A stretch of 36,198 bases of DNA, taken from NCBI GenBank assembly GCA_018004935.1, contig JAGNBF010000083.1, forward strand, positions 1 through 36,198, read 5' to 3'. Shown in pieces: positions 15,857 to 24,170 of this stretch (positions are counted from its first letter, which is position 1; each line of letters opens with the position of its first letter). The DNA comes from Chloroflexota bacterium (GTDB lineage Bacteria; Chloroflexota; Anaerolineae; Promineifilales; Promineifilaceae). Position numbers and translations under genes: made by a program. The notes beneath the pieces are model-generated. The model was not told the DNA's origin. It saw only the letters and a program-made list of their open reading frames with translations, and made no database searches.

Positions 15857-17134
15857 ATGCCTGAGAAACCTGGACCTTCCCCTACACCTGATGGTTTACC
15901 TTATTGGTCACCCCAACAACTGGTGGGAGGAACCCTGATCGTGTTTATTGTCGCGGCCGCGTTCTGGTTTGTCATTCGTTTCTATGAGCTTGTCTTCATT
16001 CTCATTTTAGCCATCATTTTGGGGGTGGCGCTTAAACCCGCCATCAACAAGCTACAACAAAAGGGTTTACCCCGCCCGGTGGCGGTGCTGGGGTTATATG
16101 CCATACTTCTGGTGCCATTTGTTGCGCTCACCTGGTTCAGTGCGCCTTTGCTTGCCACCCAAACCACAGCCCTCACGACGACGCTAACGACTGCTTACGC
16201 GGATCTGCATCAACAACTGTTGGGTTCCCCCAGTTTACTGGCTCGACGGGTGGGTGCAGAATTACCGGCACAAATCAATGTCGCGGCCGCGCCTCCCACT
16301 GATGGGGAAGATGTGGCCGTTAGTCTCAATGCCACCTGGCTGATGCTCCAACCCCTTTTTCGTTCACTTGTCAGTTTGCTTTTCACCTTTGCCCTTACCT
16401 TTTATTGGATTTTGGAGTCAGAGCGTTTACAGAAAACCTTTTTGCTTTTTATTCCTCTCCAGCACCGGGAAACCCTGCGGGAATTAGGCTCGGCTATTGA
16501 AGCTAAGTTGGGTCAATATCTGGTGGGGCAGGCGCTGTTATGTTTGTTGATAGGGGGGATTTCCTTTGTCGTTTACCTTCTGTTAGGTTTACCGAATGCT
16601 TTTCTCCTGGCTCTTTTTGCCGGTTTTATGGAGGCAATTCCCAACATTGGCCCGCTCATTGGCGCGATTCCAGCCATGATCCTCGCTGTTTCGATATCGC
16701 CTGGGGTGGTCATCGCTGTATTTATTGCCACGGGCATCATTCAATTACTGGAAAATTATTTTTTGATACCCCGGATAATGAGTCGGAGTATTGCTATGCG
16801 GCCGCTGGTGATCTTGCTGGCTCTACTGGCATTTGGCTCCTTTTTTGGGGTAGCGGGAGCCATTATCGCTATTCCCCTGGCCGCCGTTATCCAACTGGCA
16901 TTGGATCGGTTTTTATTACAACCATCCCTCACCGAAATGAATTCCCCCTCTGGTCGCGACCATATCAGTGTTTTACGTTATGAAGCCCAGATGTTGGTTA
17001 CTGACATTCGCCAACAAATCCGCAAAAAAGAGAATGTCGCCAATGCGGTGAACGATCATATAGAAGATTCAATTGAAGCCATTGTTATGGATTTGGACAG
17101 TATGTTGGCCCAATATGGGTCGCCGGAGTCCTAA
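15857..17134 (+). CDS. AI-2E family transporter, tandem copy 1
   Basis: A 425-residue permease-like protein with about eight hydrophobic helices. The family signature is clear in FMEAIPNIGPLIGAIPAMILA and in the paired last helices ending FGVAGAIIAIPLAAVIQLAL. After the membrane part there is a cytosolic tail of about 70 charged residues (DIRQQIRKKENVANAVNDHI). Members were named for autoinducer-2 export, but others export different solutes or serve as Na+/H+ antiporters, so the substrate is open. No strong ribosome site is seen before the ATG at 15857; a family E repeat runs almost up to it. Two GCGGCCGC octamers encode Ala-Ala-Ala in it and one encodes Arg-Pro. Confidence 0.92.
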   Translation: MPEKPGPSPTPDGLPYWSPQQLVGGTLIVFIVAAAFWFVIRFYELVFILILAIILGVALKPAINKLQQKGLPRPVAVLGLYAILLVPFVALTWFSAPLLATQTTALTTTLTTAYADLHQQLLGSPSLLARRVGAELPAQINVAAAPPTDGEDVAVSLNATWLMLQPLFRSLVSLLFTFALTFYWILESERLQKTFLLFIPLQHRETLRELGSAIEAKLGQYLVGQALLCLLIGGISFVVYLLLGLPNAFLLALFAGFMEAIPNIGPLIGAIPAMILAVSISPGVVIAVFIATGIIQLLENYFLIPRIMSRSIAMRPLVILLALLAFGSFFGVAGAIIAIPLAAVIQLALDRFLLQPSLTEMNSPSGRDHISVLRYEAQMLVTDIRQQIRKKENVANAVNDHIEDSIEAIVMDLDSMLAQYGSPES

Positions 17135-17161
17135 ACGCCCGTAAAAGCGCAAAGGATGCTC

Positions 17162-17247
17162 AATGAGCGTCTAAAAATAAGTTGGGTGGTGCGGTCAGGA
17201 GACCAGCCACCGCAAAAAGGGAAGTTATTCTTAGACGGTTACTAAGC
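17162..17247 (+). repeat. Family A repeat, copy 5, with inverted outer ends
   Basis: Outer arms GAGCGTCTAAAAATAAGTT and AAGTTATTCTTAGACGGTT are inverted relatives. The core GTGCGGTCAGGAGACCAGCC lies between. The same outer arms enclose a different core at 15736-15850. Confidence 0.85.
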
Positions 17248-17260
17248 CCCAGAGAAAAAT

Positions 17261-18457
17261 ATGAGACGATTAGCCAGTTATACCGCCATTGTTCTCGCCA
17301 CCCTGGGTGTTTTGCTTTTGCTCTGGCAATTCCGTCAGGTGGTAACTTTGTTTGTCCTCTCCTTACTCGCGGCCGCAATGATACGCCCACTCATTATCTG
17401 GTTAGTGGCGAGGGAACTGCCCGCGGCCGCGGCCCGCACCCTTGTTTTTGTGGGGCTGTTAGCAGGCCTGGGACTCCTTTTTTACTTTTTGGCAGGCCCC
17501 CTGGTAGGTGAATTACAGCAACTCACGAATCAGCTTACCCTGGCCTATGAAGTTACCTTTGCCCGCTGGGTCATTGGTACGAACTGGCAACAGAGTCTGA
17601 CGGCGCGACTACCCCAGCCTACTGCTTTGTATGAAGCTCTAACCGGCACTGATGGCATTTTGCTGTTACAAACAGTTTTTGGTGTTACCCAAAGTATTTT
17701 GGGCGCGGCCGCGGGCTTCTTCCTTGTTCTCATTCTCAGCCATTACTGGAGCAGTGAACAAGATCGGTTTGAGCGACTCTGGTTATCCCTGCTTCCGGCC
17801 AGCCAGCGGGTACGGGCGCGTAATACCTGGCGCGAAATAGAGACGGCTATCGGCACTTACTTCAACAGTGAATTTCTACAAAGTTTATTGGCGGCCTTTA
17901 TGATCGGTGGGGGTATGGCCCTGTTGGGGGTACCCTATCCTGTGCTGTTGGGATTGATAGCGGGTATTGCCTGGCTCGTTCCGTTGGCTGGAGCATTGGT
18001 TATTGTGGGGGTGGCTTTCCTGGCTGGGTTTACTGTTACCCTGGGGCTGGCGCTCCTGGCTTTCCTGTACACCCTGGCGGTTTTATGCCTGCTGGAATTT
18101 GTGGTGGAACCCCGCCTTTTTAATAGCCAACGCTACAGCTCTCTGCTAATCATTCTGTTCATGTGGCCGATGGCCTTTTGGTTTGGTTTAGGGGGTCTCA
18201 TTTTGGCCCCTCCGCTCGCGGCCGCGGTCGAACTTTTCGTCCGTCAATGGCTGACCCCAGAACCCAATAACTACAAAGGGCGGGAGATCGTGACCCTGGA
18301 AAAGCGTTACCACGAGGTATACCAGGTTTTGGGCGATCATAATAACGAAGCATACACCCCCGAAATAGATAACATCCTGGCCCGGTTAGCCACCCTCATC
18401 CAGCAAAGCAAAATGACCTTGACCGAGCCACCAATATATGATCGTGATGGGTGGTAG
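17261..18457 (+). CDS. AI-2E family transporter, tandem copy 2 (divergent)
   Basis: A 398-residue membrane protein with the same overall helix layout as its two neighbours, but the most diverged of the three. The usual Pro-rich PFIGP loop is replaced by WLVPLAGALVIVGVAFLAG. The C-terminal pair of helices is kept (FWFGLGGLILAPPLAAAVELF). A charged tail of about 65 residues contains GDHNNEAYTPEID. Three of the membrane Ala-Ala-Ala stretches and another near the C-terminus are encoded by GCGGCCGC. It is separated from copy 1 by a family A element and from copy 3 by 21 bases, so copies 2 and 3 are likely one operon. Confidence 0.88.
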   Translation: MRRLASYTAIVLATLGVLLLLWQFRQVVTLFVLSLLAAAMIRPLIIWLVARELPAAAARTLVFVGLLAGLGLLFYFLAGPLVGELQQLTNQLTLAYEVTFARWVIGTNWQQSLTARLPQPTALYEALTGTDGILLLQTVFGVTQSILGAAAGFFLVLILSHYWSSEQDRFERLWLSLLPASQRVRARNTWREIETAIGTYFNSEFLQSLLAAFMIGGGMALLGVPYPVLLGLIAGIAWLVPLAGALVIVGVAFLAGFTVTLGLALLAFLYTLAVLCLLEFVVEPRLFNSQRYSSLLIILFMWPMAFWFGLGGLILAPPLAAAVELFVRQWLTPEPNNYKGREIVTLEKRYHEVYQVLGDHNNEAYTPEIDNILARLATLIQQSKMTLTEPPIYDRDGW

Positions 18458-18478
18458 AGAGAGAGATAGGAGAACCCT

Positions 18479-19633
18479 ATGAACAATGAGGAGCTACAAG
18501 GTTTTACGCGCCGTGTCCTGATCACTGTGGGTATTGTTACGGCGGTTGTGCTCATTTTGTTGTTATCATGGCAAGCCATTCAGGTGCTCTTGCTCATCTT
18601 TGCGGGGGTTTTGTTTGCCGTGTTTCTTAATGGCGTCAGCCAGTGGATCAGCAATCATGTTTCTATTCCTTACAAAGTTTCCCTGGTTCTGGTGGTTGTG
18701 GGGTTGGGTCTCATTTTGGGGATAGGGGGTTGGCTGGCGGCTCCCAGTCTTTCCCAACAGGCCCGCGATTTGAGCGAGGGGCTGATCAGCTCACTGCAAT
18801 CTTTGCGTGAGCGCATCGCTGAGACGGAATGGGGACAGGCAGTTTTGGCACAGACGCCTAGCCTGGATGAAATGTTGGCCAGCCCTCAGAGTTTGATTGC
18901 TCATGTTATGAACATTTTTTCCACAGCGCTGAATGCGCTTACTGGGATTATTGTCATCTTTTTTGTGGGTCTTTATTTTGCCTTTGAGCCAACCCTTTAC
19001 CGGGATGGATTGGTGCAATTGGTGCCCTGGCGGAATCGCGGCCGCGCTCGGGAACTACTCGCCGCCTTAGGGCATACCTTACGCCGTTGGCTCATGGGCC
19101 GTTTTGTGGCCATGATTGCCATTGGCGTCATGGCTATTGCCGGACTTTCCTTCATTGGCATACCCCTGGCCTTTATTCTGGGTTTATTGGCAGGTCTGTT
19201 AGACTTTATCCCCTTCATTGGGCCGCTTCTGGCTATTGTGCCTGCCATGCTTCTGGCCGCAACCGATGGCACCCAGCAGTTGTTATATGTGGCCGTTCTC
19301 TTTCTCCTTATCCAGGTCATTGAAGGGTATTTTCTAACGCCCCTGGTGGAGCGTAAATCAGTTTCTCTACCCTTTGCCCTCACCATTATCGCCCAGGTAT
19401 TTTTTGGCCTGTTAGCAGGTACACTGGGGGTAGCGGTGGCGTCACCGCTCGCGGCCGCGACGATGATAGCTGTTAAAATGCTCTATGTAGAAGACATATT
19501 AGGCGATCACAATGTGGAACTCCCCGCTGAAGTTGACACCCCTAAAGACAAATCTCTTGCCCCCGTGGACAAAAAATCATCCCCTGCCCGCATTCATACG
19601 GATGGCACCCAGGTAAAGGAGAAACTAAAATAA
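18479..19633 (+). CDS. AI-2E family transporter, tandem copy 3
   Basis: A 384-residue permease-like protein. The family loop DFIPFIGPLLAIVPAMLLA is intact and is followed by QVIEGYFLTPLVERKSVSLP and the terminal GVAVASPLAAATMIAVKMLY. The tail is short and charged (DKKSSPARIHTDGTQVKEKLK). AGGAG seven bases before the ATG supports the start. It shares the GDHN motif after the last helix with copy 2, which points to tandem duplication followed by divergence. The substrate is unknown. Confidence 0.93.
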   Translation: MNNEELQGFTRRVLITVGIVTAVVLILLLSWQAIQVLLLIFAGVLFAVFLNGVSQWISNHVSIPYKVSLVLVVVGLGLILGIGGWLAAPSLSQQARDLSEGLISSLQSLRERIAETEWGQAVLAQTPSLDEMLASPQSLIAHVMNIFSTALNALTGIIVIFFVGLYFAFEPTLYRDGLVQLVPWRNRGRARELLAALGHTLRRWLMGRFVAMIAIGVMAIAGLSFIGIPLAFILGLLAGLLDFIPFIGPLLAIVPAMLLAATDGTQQLLYVAVLFLLIQVIEGYFLTPLVERKSVSLPFALTIIAQVFFGLLAGTLGVAVASPLAAATMIAVKMLYVEDILGDHNVELPAEVDTPKDKSLAPVDKKSSPARIHTDGTQVKEKLK

Positions 19634-19732
19634 CCCCTGTTGCCGTTGACCACCTGCGCTTTTATGGTGCCCCAACCCGGGGGGGCTTTCCCCCTTCATG
19701 AAGTCAGTCAGCCTGATCCGCCCCTCGTTTAC

Positions 19733-19778
19733 CCCATTTCCCGGCACTCACCCTCTGGCAGAGTGGCCGGGAAATGGG
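19733..19778. repeat. Hairpin downstream of the permease cluster
   Basis: CCCATTTCCCGG pairs with CCGGGAAATGGG, and the inner CACTC/GAGTG bases extend the stem past one unpaired pair. No T-run follows, so termination is not certain. Confidence 0.7.
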
Positions 19779-19820
19779 AAGCTTGTTACCGAACGGCCCA
19801 AAGCCCATTTGTGCGTAAGC

Positions 19821-19902
19821 GTTCAGTTCCCTGAGAAAACGAACCTTCCGAGGGTTTCCGTAAAGGTATTTACCAGTGGTACAAACCTTCGGAAGACTGA
19901 AC
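19821..19902 (-). repeat. Family G inverted repeat, copy 1
   Basis: CTTCCGAGGGTTT at 19845-19857 pairs with AAACCTTCGGAAG at 19883-19895, enclosed by GTTCAGT and ACTGAAC. A related sequence in the other direction lies at 27052-27134 (GGTTTGTTCCACTGGT, GGGACTGAACGCTTACGG). Confidence 0.7.
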
Positions 19903-19917
19903 GGTTACATTTGTGCT

Positions 19918-20295
19918 CTATTGTTCCGGTACGATTTGGGCACTACGGATCACAGAAGCCGTTTCATCAGTACGTATTTCAAACTCCTGGCCATTGACGA
20001 GAAAAACGGCCTGCCAACCAGGCGTAATTACTTGAGCACAGGACTCATTTGCCTGGCCCAACCCCAGACAACTGTCAGACCACTCGGTCTGTTCCACACT
20101 TATAAGTTCTACCTGCTCAATCACAACATTCAGTTGTTGAGCAACCCAATTTTGAGCGGCTAACACTGCGGCTGGGGGCAACCCCGGGGTCATCGTTTCT
20201 ATCGTGTTACTATTCGTCCCTGGCGTAGAACAGGCCGCCAAAAGCAAAGCCATAACGGTCAGGACAAGGCCAACGATACGTTGTTTGAGTATCAT
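19918..20295 (-). CDS. Small lipoprotein, unknown function
   Basis: From the ATG at 20295, with GGAGG eight bases upstream, the protein has 125 residues. It has a lipoprotein signal peptide with the lipobox LLAAC (Cys22), so it is exported and lipid-anchored. The mature part includes a low-complexity Thr/Pro stretch, then AAQNWVAQQLNVVIEQVELI, DSCLGLGQANESCAQVITPGWQ with two cysteines, and FEIRTDETASVIR. A longer frame from 20364 begins in a hairpin and is rejected. The C-terminal part resembles small secreted proteins common in Chloroflexota, but I cannot name a family. Confidence 0.82.
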   Translation of the reverse strand: MILKQRIVGLVLTVMALLLAACSTPGTNSNTIETMTPGLPPAAVLAAQNWVAQQLNVVIEQVELISVEQTEWSDSCLGLGQANESCAQVITPGWQAVFLVNGQEFEIRTDETASVIRSAQIVPEQ

Positions 20296-20329
20296 CTTAA
20301 AAACCTCCGTATTTATACAGGTGTAAACT

Positions 20330-20355
20330 GAACGGTTACGCTTGAATAACCGTTC
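20330..20355. promoter_or_regulatory. Hairpin upstream of the lipoprotein gene
   Basis: GAACGGTTA at 20330-20338 pairs with TAACCGTTC at 20347-20355. It lies about 35 bases upstream of the lipoprotein start codon and could be in its 5' leader. The motif ACTGAACGGTTAC also occurs at 19896 and 28609, so it may instead be a piece of a dispersed repeat. Confidence 0.4.
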
Positions 20356-20454
20356 GTTGCTCAACTGTACTCAAAGCCATTATCTTTGCTTGATGTCACG
20401 GTACTAAAATAGGAAGTACCTGAATACTACTTATTTCCAAATGATTACTAAAAT

Positions 20455-20570
20455 TATGGCTCTTTGGGAATTCAGGGGATTGACACCATATGTACGGGCT
20501 GGCCTTGTACCTGCCCCGTGTGGGGCAATCACCAGGGTTGCCCGTACCCCACGAAATCCCGAAGACCCAA
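20455..20570 (+). repeat. Family B dispersed repeat, copy 3
   Basis: It has the full form: an outer arm GGAATTCAGGGGATTGACAC, the inner GGGCTGGCCTTGTACCTGCC and the GGGGCAATC/GGTTGCCC hairpin, then CCCCACGAAATCCCGAAGAC. It ends about six bases before a histidine-kinase remnant. Confidence 0.85.
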
Positions 20571-20575
20571 AATTA

Positions 20576-20692
20576 TCTCATGGCCTGGGTTTGTTAGGGA
20601 TGAAAGAACGAATGGAACGATTCGGTGGCTCTTTGAGCGTTATTTCCTGGGTAAACGAGGGAACAACGCTTATCATTCGTGTTACTATCTGA
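20576..20692 (+). pseudogene. 3' remnant of a NarL-partner histidine kinase (HATPase end)
   Basis: The frame encodes SHGLGLLGMKERMERFGG followed by SLSVISWVNEGTTLIIRV and a stop. This is the G2-box end of a HATPase_c domain as found in HisKA_3 kinases (GLGL.GM.ER...GG.L...S....GT). Nothing of the dimerisation domain, N-box or G1-box remains; a family B repeat lies immediately upstream. The downstream response regulator starts 87 bases later, so this was probably its sensor partner. It cannot encode an active kinase. Confidence 0.85.
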
Positions 20693-20779
20693 TCTCGCGG
20701 CCAGTTACAGGGTCCTTTGTTTCCAGGAAGATAAGGGCACTGAGGCAGAAGTTTCGAGTTTCAGCAACAGAGTAGGGAT

Positions 20780-21448
20780 ATGGCAAATAGAGAGAAAAAG
20801 ATTCGTGTGGTTATTGCTGACGATCATCGGTTAGTGCGTCAGGGGATACGCGCCCTGTTAGAGAGAACCCCCGATATTGAAGTGGTAGGGGAAGCTTCTG
20901 ATGGATTGGAGGCAATTGCCAAAGTTGAAGAATTACAGCCCGATCTGGTGATCATGGATATTTCTATGCCCCAAATGGATGGTATTCAGGCGACAGAGTA
21001 CATCAGTAAGATGGACGTACCCACACGAATAATGGTGCTTTCTATGTACTCTAAGCCTAGTATTGTGCAACAGGTATTGCGAAAGGGGGCGAAAGGGTAT
21101 TTGCTCAAGAACTCGATTAGTGAAGAGCTTACGTTGGCTATTCATGCCGCTCTACGTAATGAAATTTATTTAAGCCCCAGTATTTCTAGTTTGTTGCTGG
21201 ATAATATTCTCAATGCGCCGGAAGAGGGGGGGGATCGCCGGATTGCGGATCGCTTGACGATTACTGAGCGTGAGGTGTTGCAGTTTATTGCTCAAGGGTT
21301 TTCTAGTAATGAAATTGCGCAGAATTTGAAGATCAGTGAGGAAAGTGTGGATAAATATAGCACGAGTTTGATGTCGAAATTACATGTGCAAGATCGGCTG
21401 AGCCTTTTACGGGAAGCGATTAAACATAATCTGATTTTTGTGGATTAG
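20780..21448 (+). CDS. NarL/FixJ-type response regulator
   Basis: A 222-residue transcription factor. The receiver domain (about 8-125) has Asp14/Asp15, phospho-acceptor Asp60 in LVIMDISMP, Ser88 and Lys110, so it looks able to be phosphorylated. The LuxR-type helix-turn-helix (about 155-220) contains LTITEREVLQFIAQG, SSNEIAQNLKISEESVDKY and MSKLHVQDR. The recognition segment has DKYSTSLM in place of the more common KTHRANIM. Its likely sensor partner survives only as a fragment just upstream. The TAGGGAT before the ATG is a weak ribosome site. No GCGGCCGC octamer occurs in the gene. Confidence 0.94.
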   Translation: MANREKKIRVVIADDHRLVRQGIRALLERTPDIEVVGEASDGLEAIAKVEELQPDLVIMDISMPQMDGIQATEYISKMDVPTRIMVLSMYSKPSIVQQVLRKGAKGYLLKNSISEELTLAIHAALRNEIYLSPSISSLLLDNILNAPEEGGDRRIADRLTITEREVLQFIAQGFSSNEIAQNLKISEESVDKYSTSLMSKLHVQDRLSLLREAIKHNLIFVD

Positions 21449-21888
21449 GGTGTGAGGGTGAGACTGTTCTGGTGGTGAGGGGGCCAGGGTGAAGACCCAT
21501 CCCCCCTGCCCCCCTTCCCCCAGGGAAGGGGGAAACACGAGAAGCGCCTGTTTTCGAGCGCGGCCGCGCTCGAAAACAGGCGTATTAGAAGGTTCTTTGC
21601 CCCTTTTCCCCTTTGGGAAGGGGGAATTTAGCGGCGCGGTTTTTCGGGAACCGAAGGCCCCGAAGAACCGCACATTAGAAGGTTAGGGATGGGGGTGTGA
21701 GGGTTAGACTGTTCTGGTGGTGAGGGGGCCAGGGTGAAGACCCATCCCCCCTGCCCCCCTTCTCCCAGGGAAGGGGGGAATTCCAATGGGGCATTTTTCG
21801 GGGCATTCGCCCCGAAAAATGCCCCTTAGAAAAGTTCCCCGCCCCTGGGGGCGGGGTTAGGGGTGGGGGAAACACGAGAAACGCCTGT
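21449..21888. repeat. Family C modular hairpin elements, composite copy 4 with three cores
   Basis: A block of about 68 bases (GACTGTTCTGGTGGTGAGGG, GAAGACCCATCCCCCCTGCC) occurs twice, at 21451-21518 and 21694-21762. Three hairpins follow: 21545-21582, a 38-base perfect palindrome centred on GCGGCCGC (arm CGCCTGTTTTCGAGCGC); about 21633-21671, of the GCGCGGTTTTTCGGG type; and 21788-21825, of the GGGGCATTTTTCGGGG type. The right part ends in AACGCCTGTTT, half of the first core, directly at the transketolase stop codon. Confidence 0.87.
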
Positions 21889-22866
21889 TTAGTTATTTTT
21901 GGGTTTGCGTGCCAATACTGTATGCGCCGCCTCGACAATGGCCTGGGGGGTGAGGTGGTATTTTTGTAATAAGGCTTCAGGGGGACCCGATTCGGCATAT
22001 TGATTGTGTAAACCAACCATTGCCATGGGCACGGGCTGATGTTCTACTACTACCCGGGCCACTGCCGCCCCTAAGCCCCCTTCTAACAAATGCTCTTCGG
22101 CGGTGATTAATGCCCCGGTTTCTTGCGCCGCCCGACGAATTGCTGTTTCATCTATGGGTTTGATGGTGTGCATATCTAGGATGCGGGCGTCTATGCCGAT
22201 CTGGTGTAGGTGATGGGCGGCTTCGAGCGCGGCCGCGACCATTAAACCACAGGCGATCACCGTAACATCTCGCCCGGCCCGCAATTCATTGGCCTGGCCC
22301 GGCACAAAAGGCACGGTTTCTGGGTAGATCACCGGCACCTTGATCCGTCCCGTCCGTAGATAAACTGGCCCCTCATGGTTGAACATCGCCACTGTCGCCG
22401 CCCGTGTCGAAGGGCCGTCCGCAGGCACTAAAACCATAAAATGGGGTAGTGAGGTTGCCAGGGCGATATCCTCAATGCCCATCTGACTGGGACCATCTTC
22501 CCCAATGCTGATACCGCTGTGTGAGCCAACCAGTTTGACGTTGAGTTGAGGAAAGGCAATGCCCATACGAATCTGCTCATAGGCGTTGCCCAGCAGAAAA
22601 ACGGCAAAACTGGAAGCGACGACTTCTTTGCCACAAGCGGCCAGGCCACTGGCTACCCCTATCAGATTACTTTCGGCAATGCCGACGTTAAAAAAACGTT
22701 CGGGGAACGCGGCCGCGAAATATTCGGTGCGCGTGGAGTTAGCAACATCGCCATCTACTACCACGATGTTGGGTCTGCTCTGCCCTAATTCGCACAACGC
22801 ATCACCAAAGGCGTTACGTGTGGGCTGACCATTTATAAGGCCAATTTGTTTGCCTAGATCCATCAT
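21889..22866 (-). CDS. Transketolase C-terminal subunit
   Basis: Split transketolase, pyrimidine-binding plus C-terminal domains, 325 residues. FFNVGIAESNLIGVASGLA carries the catalytic Glu that activates thiamine diphosphate. SHSGISIGEDGPSQMGIEDI is the conserved His/Asp loop and FMVLVPADGPSTRAA the usual following strand. The C-terminal domain has VTVIACGLMVAAALEAAHHL and ITAEEHLLEGGLGAAVA. With the N-terminal subunit (23140-24009) it would form the two-carbon transfer enzyme of the non-oxidative pentose phosphate pathway. The subunits are in the usual order on one strand, separated by 273 bases that hold a family C element. Three Ala-Ala or Ala-rich stretches are encoded by octamers. Its stop codon directly touches the downstream repeat. 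Confidence 0.94.
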   Translation of the reverse strand: MMDLGKQIGLINGQPTRNAFGDALCELGQSRPNIVVVDGDVANSTRTEYFAAAFPERFFNVGIAESNLIGVASGLAACGKEVVASSFAVFLLGNAYEQIRMGIAFPQLNVKLVGSHSGISIGEDGPSQMGIEDIALATSLPHFMVLVPADGPSTRAATVAMFNHEGPVYLRTGRIKVPVIYPETVPFVPGQANELRAGRDVTVIACGLMVAAALEAAHHLHQIGIDARILDMHTIKPIDETAIRRAAQETGALITAEEHLLEGGLGAAVARVVVEHQPVPMAMVGLHNQYAESGPPEALLQKYHLTPQAIVEAAHTVLARKPKNN

Positions 22867-22949
22867 TTATGCCTGTATTTTGTCTATACTGTCAAAGGGC
22901 ATAATCTGACATTTTTTCGCCCTGTCACCGTCTCACTTTATCGTCGAGT

Positions 22950-23150
22950 TGGGTTTATCCAAGGCCACCCCTACCCCTAACCCCGCCCCCAGGGGTGGGG
23001 AACTATTTTCGGCGCGGTTTGGCGAGCGTCCGCTCGCCAAACCGCGCCGGTAGGTTTCTCCCCCCTTCCCTCTGGGATCGAAGGGGGATGGGTCTTCAGT
23101 CCAAACCTACCAATCTGTTGCCGCTAACAAAATGTCACTTTATGACCGTG
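22950..23150 (-). repeat. Family C modular hairpin element, copy 5, overlapping the end of the transketolase N-subunit gene
   Basis: The core at 23011-23048 is GGCGCGGTTTGGCGAGC with a GTCC loop and perfect 17-base arms. The GC-rich arm (CCCCGCCCCCAGGGG) lies on one side and the TTCCCTCTGGGA arm on the other. The far end, read on the minus strand, is CCACGGTCATAAAGTGACAT, matching 14749-14768; its first bases are the last codons and TAA stop of the neighbouring gene. Confidence 0.85.
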
Positions 23151-24009
23151 GTAAGTCTAATTCCGCTATCGCCTGGCGGGCTTCTGTAGTGGTTAACACT
23201 TCACCATGTTTGCGGTTGGTGGTGTTGGCTTCAAATAGGGAGAGGCCGCGCCCTTTCATGGTGTGCGCGAGGATGAACTGCGGCCGCGATTCCACATGAC
23301 GCACATCTTGTAAGGCTTCAACAACGGCCTTCAGGTCATGGCCATCTACTTCGATAACGTGCCAACCAAACGCCTCCCACTTTTCTCTAAGCGGCCGCAA
23401 CGAAGGCATTACCTGATGTACCGAACCCGTCTGTTGGAATTTGTTGTAATCCAGAATCGCCGTCAAATGATTAACCTTGTACTTGACAGCACTCATGGCG
23501 GCCTCCCATACCTGTCCCTCTTGAATTTCCCCATCTCCTAATAACACATAAACCCGGTAGGCCAGACCATCTAGTCGGGCCGCCAGGGCGTGGCCCAACC
23601 CAATAGAAAGCCCTTGCCCTAATGAGCCGGTTGATGCTTCTACCCCGGGCAGGGTACGCATATTGGGATGTCCTTCCAACGGGCTACCCATTTGCCGGAG
23701 GGTAGACAAAAGATCCGGCGCAAAATATCCCGCTTCGGCCAATACCGCATACAGGGCGGGTACAGCATGTCCTTTGCTCAAGATAAAACGATCCCGTTCT
23801 GGCCATGCTGGATGATCTGGGTTATAGCGTAAGATATTACCAAAGTAGAGGGCCGTTAAAATGTCAATGGCGGAAAGGGCGCTGGAAGGATGGCCGGAAC
23901 CTGCCGCACTGGTCATCTCTATGATCTGACGACTGAGGCGGGTGGCGATTTTTGCTAATCTGTCCGGTGAGTGGTCAGAGGGGGAACGTGAGGTGGTGGG
24001 TGTGATCAT
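23140..24009 (-). CDS. Transketolase N-terminal subunit
   Basis: Thiamine diphosphate-binding subunit, 289 residues. SAAGSGHPSSALSAIDIL carries the substrate-phosphate and cofactor His, FILSKGHAVPALYA the second conserved His, and LLGDGEIQEGQVWEAAMSA through LDYNKFQQTG is the Mg/ThDP motif (GDG...N). The length is typical for split transketolases. The gene starts at the ATG at 24009 with only a weak purine-rich site. Its last four codons, reading PRS and stop, lie in a sequence that is otherwise the end of a family C repeat, so the native C-terminus may have been replaced. It pairs with the subunit encoded downstream. Confidence 0.94.
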   Translation of the reverse strand: MITPTTSRSPSDHSPDRLAKIATRLSRQIIEMTSAAGSGHPSSALSAIDILTALYFGNILRYNPDHPAWPERDRFILSKGHAVPALYAVLAEAGYFAPDLLSTLRQMGSPLEGHPNMRTLPGVEASTGSLGQGLSIGLGHALAARLDGLAYRVYVLLGDGEIQEGQVWEAAMSAVKYKVNHLTAILDYNKFQQTGSVHQVMPSLRPLREKWEAFGWHVIEVDGHDLKAVVEALQDVRHVESRPQFILAHTMKGRGLSLFEANTTNRKHGEVLTTTEARQAIAELDLPRS

Positions 24010-24060
24010 ATTTTAGGGAAGGGAAACTTTTTTTGGGTGTTATTTTGGGGATGAAGGTCG

Positions 24061-24160
24061 TATTTTCTCAATATTTCGGGAAAAACGGGGCCGGAGCTTG
24101 TCGAAGGCCGTTGGTTTCGACAGGCTCAACCAATGGCATCGGGTTTCTTGAGAAGATACT
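24061..24160. repeat. Family F dispersed inverted repeat, copy 2
   Basis: Bounded by TATTTTCTCAATATT and TTGAGAAGATA. The inner arms GGAGCTTGTCGAAGG and TTTCGACAGGCTCAACC match copy 1 at 315-413. It fills the gap between the SDR and transketolase genes. Confidence 0.8.
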
Positions 24161-24170
24161 GGGAATCGGT

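Noticed and set aside
15857-19633. Quorum-sensing (autoinducer-2) export function for the three permeases
   Set aside because: The family name does not fix the substrate, and no AI-2 synthesis or response gene is present in the window.
23140-24009. 1-deoxyxylulose-5-phosphate synthase split in two
   Set aside because: The GDGEIQEGQVWEAAM motif and the two-subunit layout fit transketolase better than DXS.
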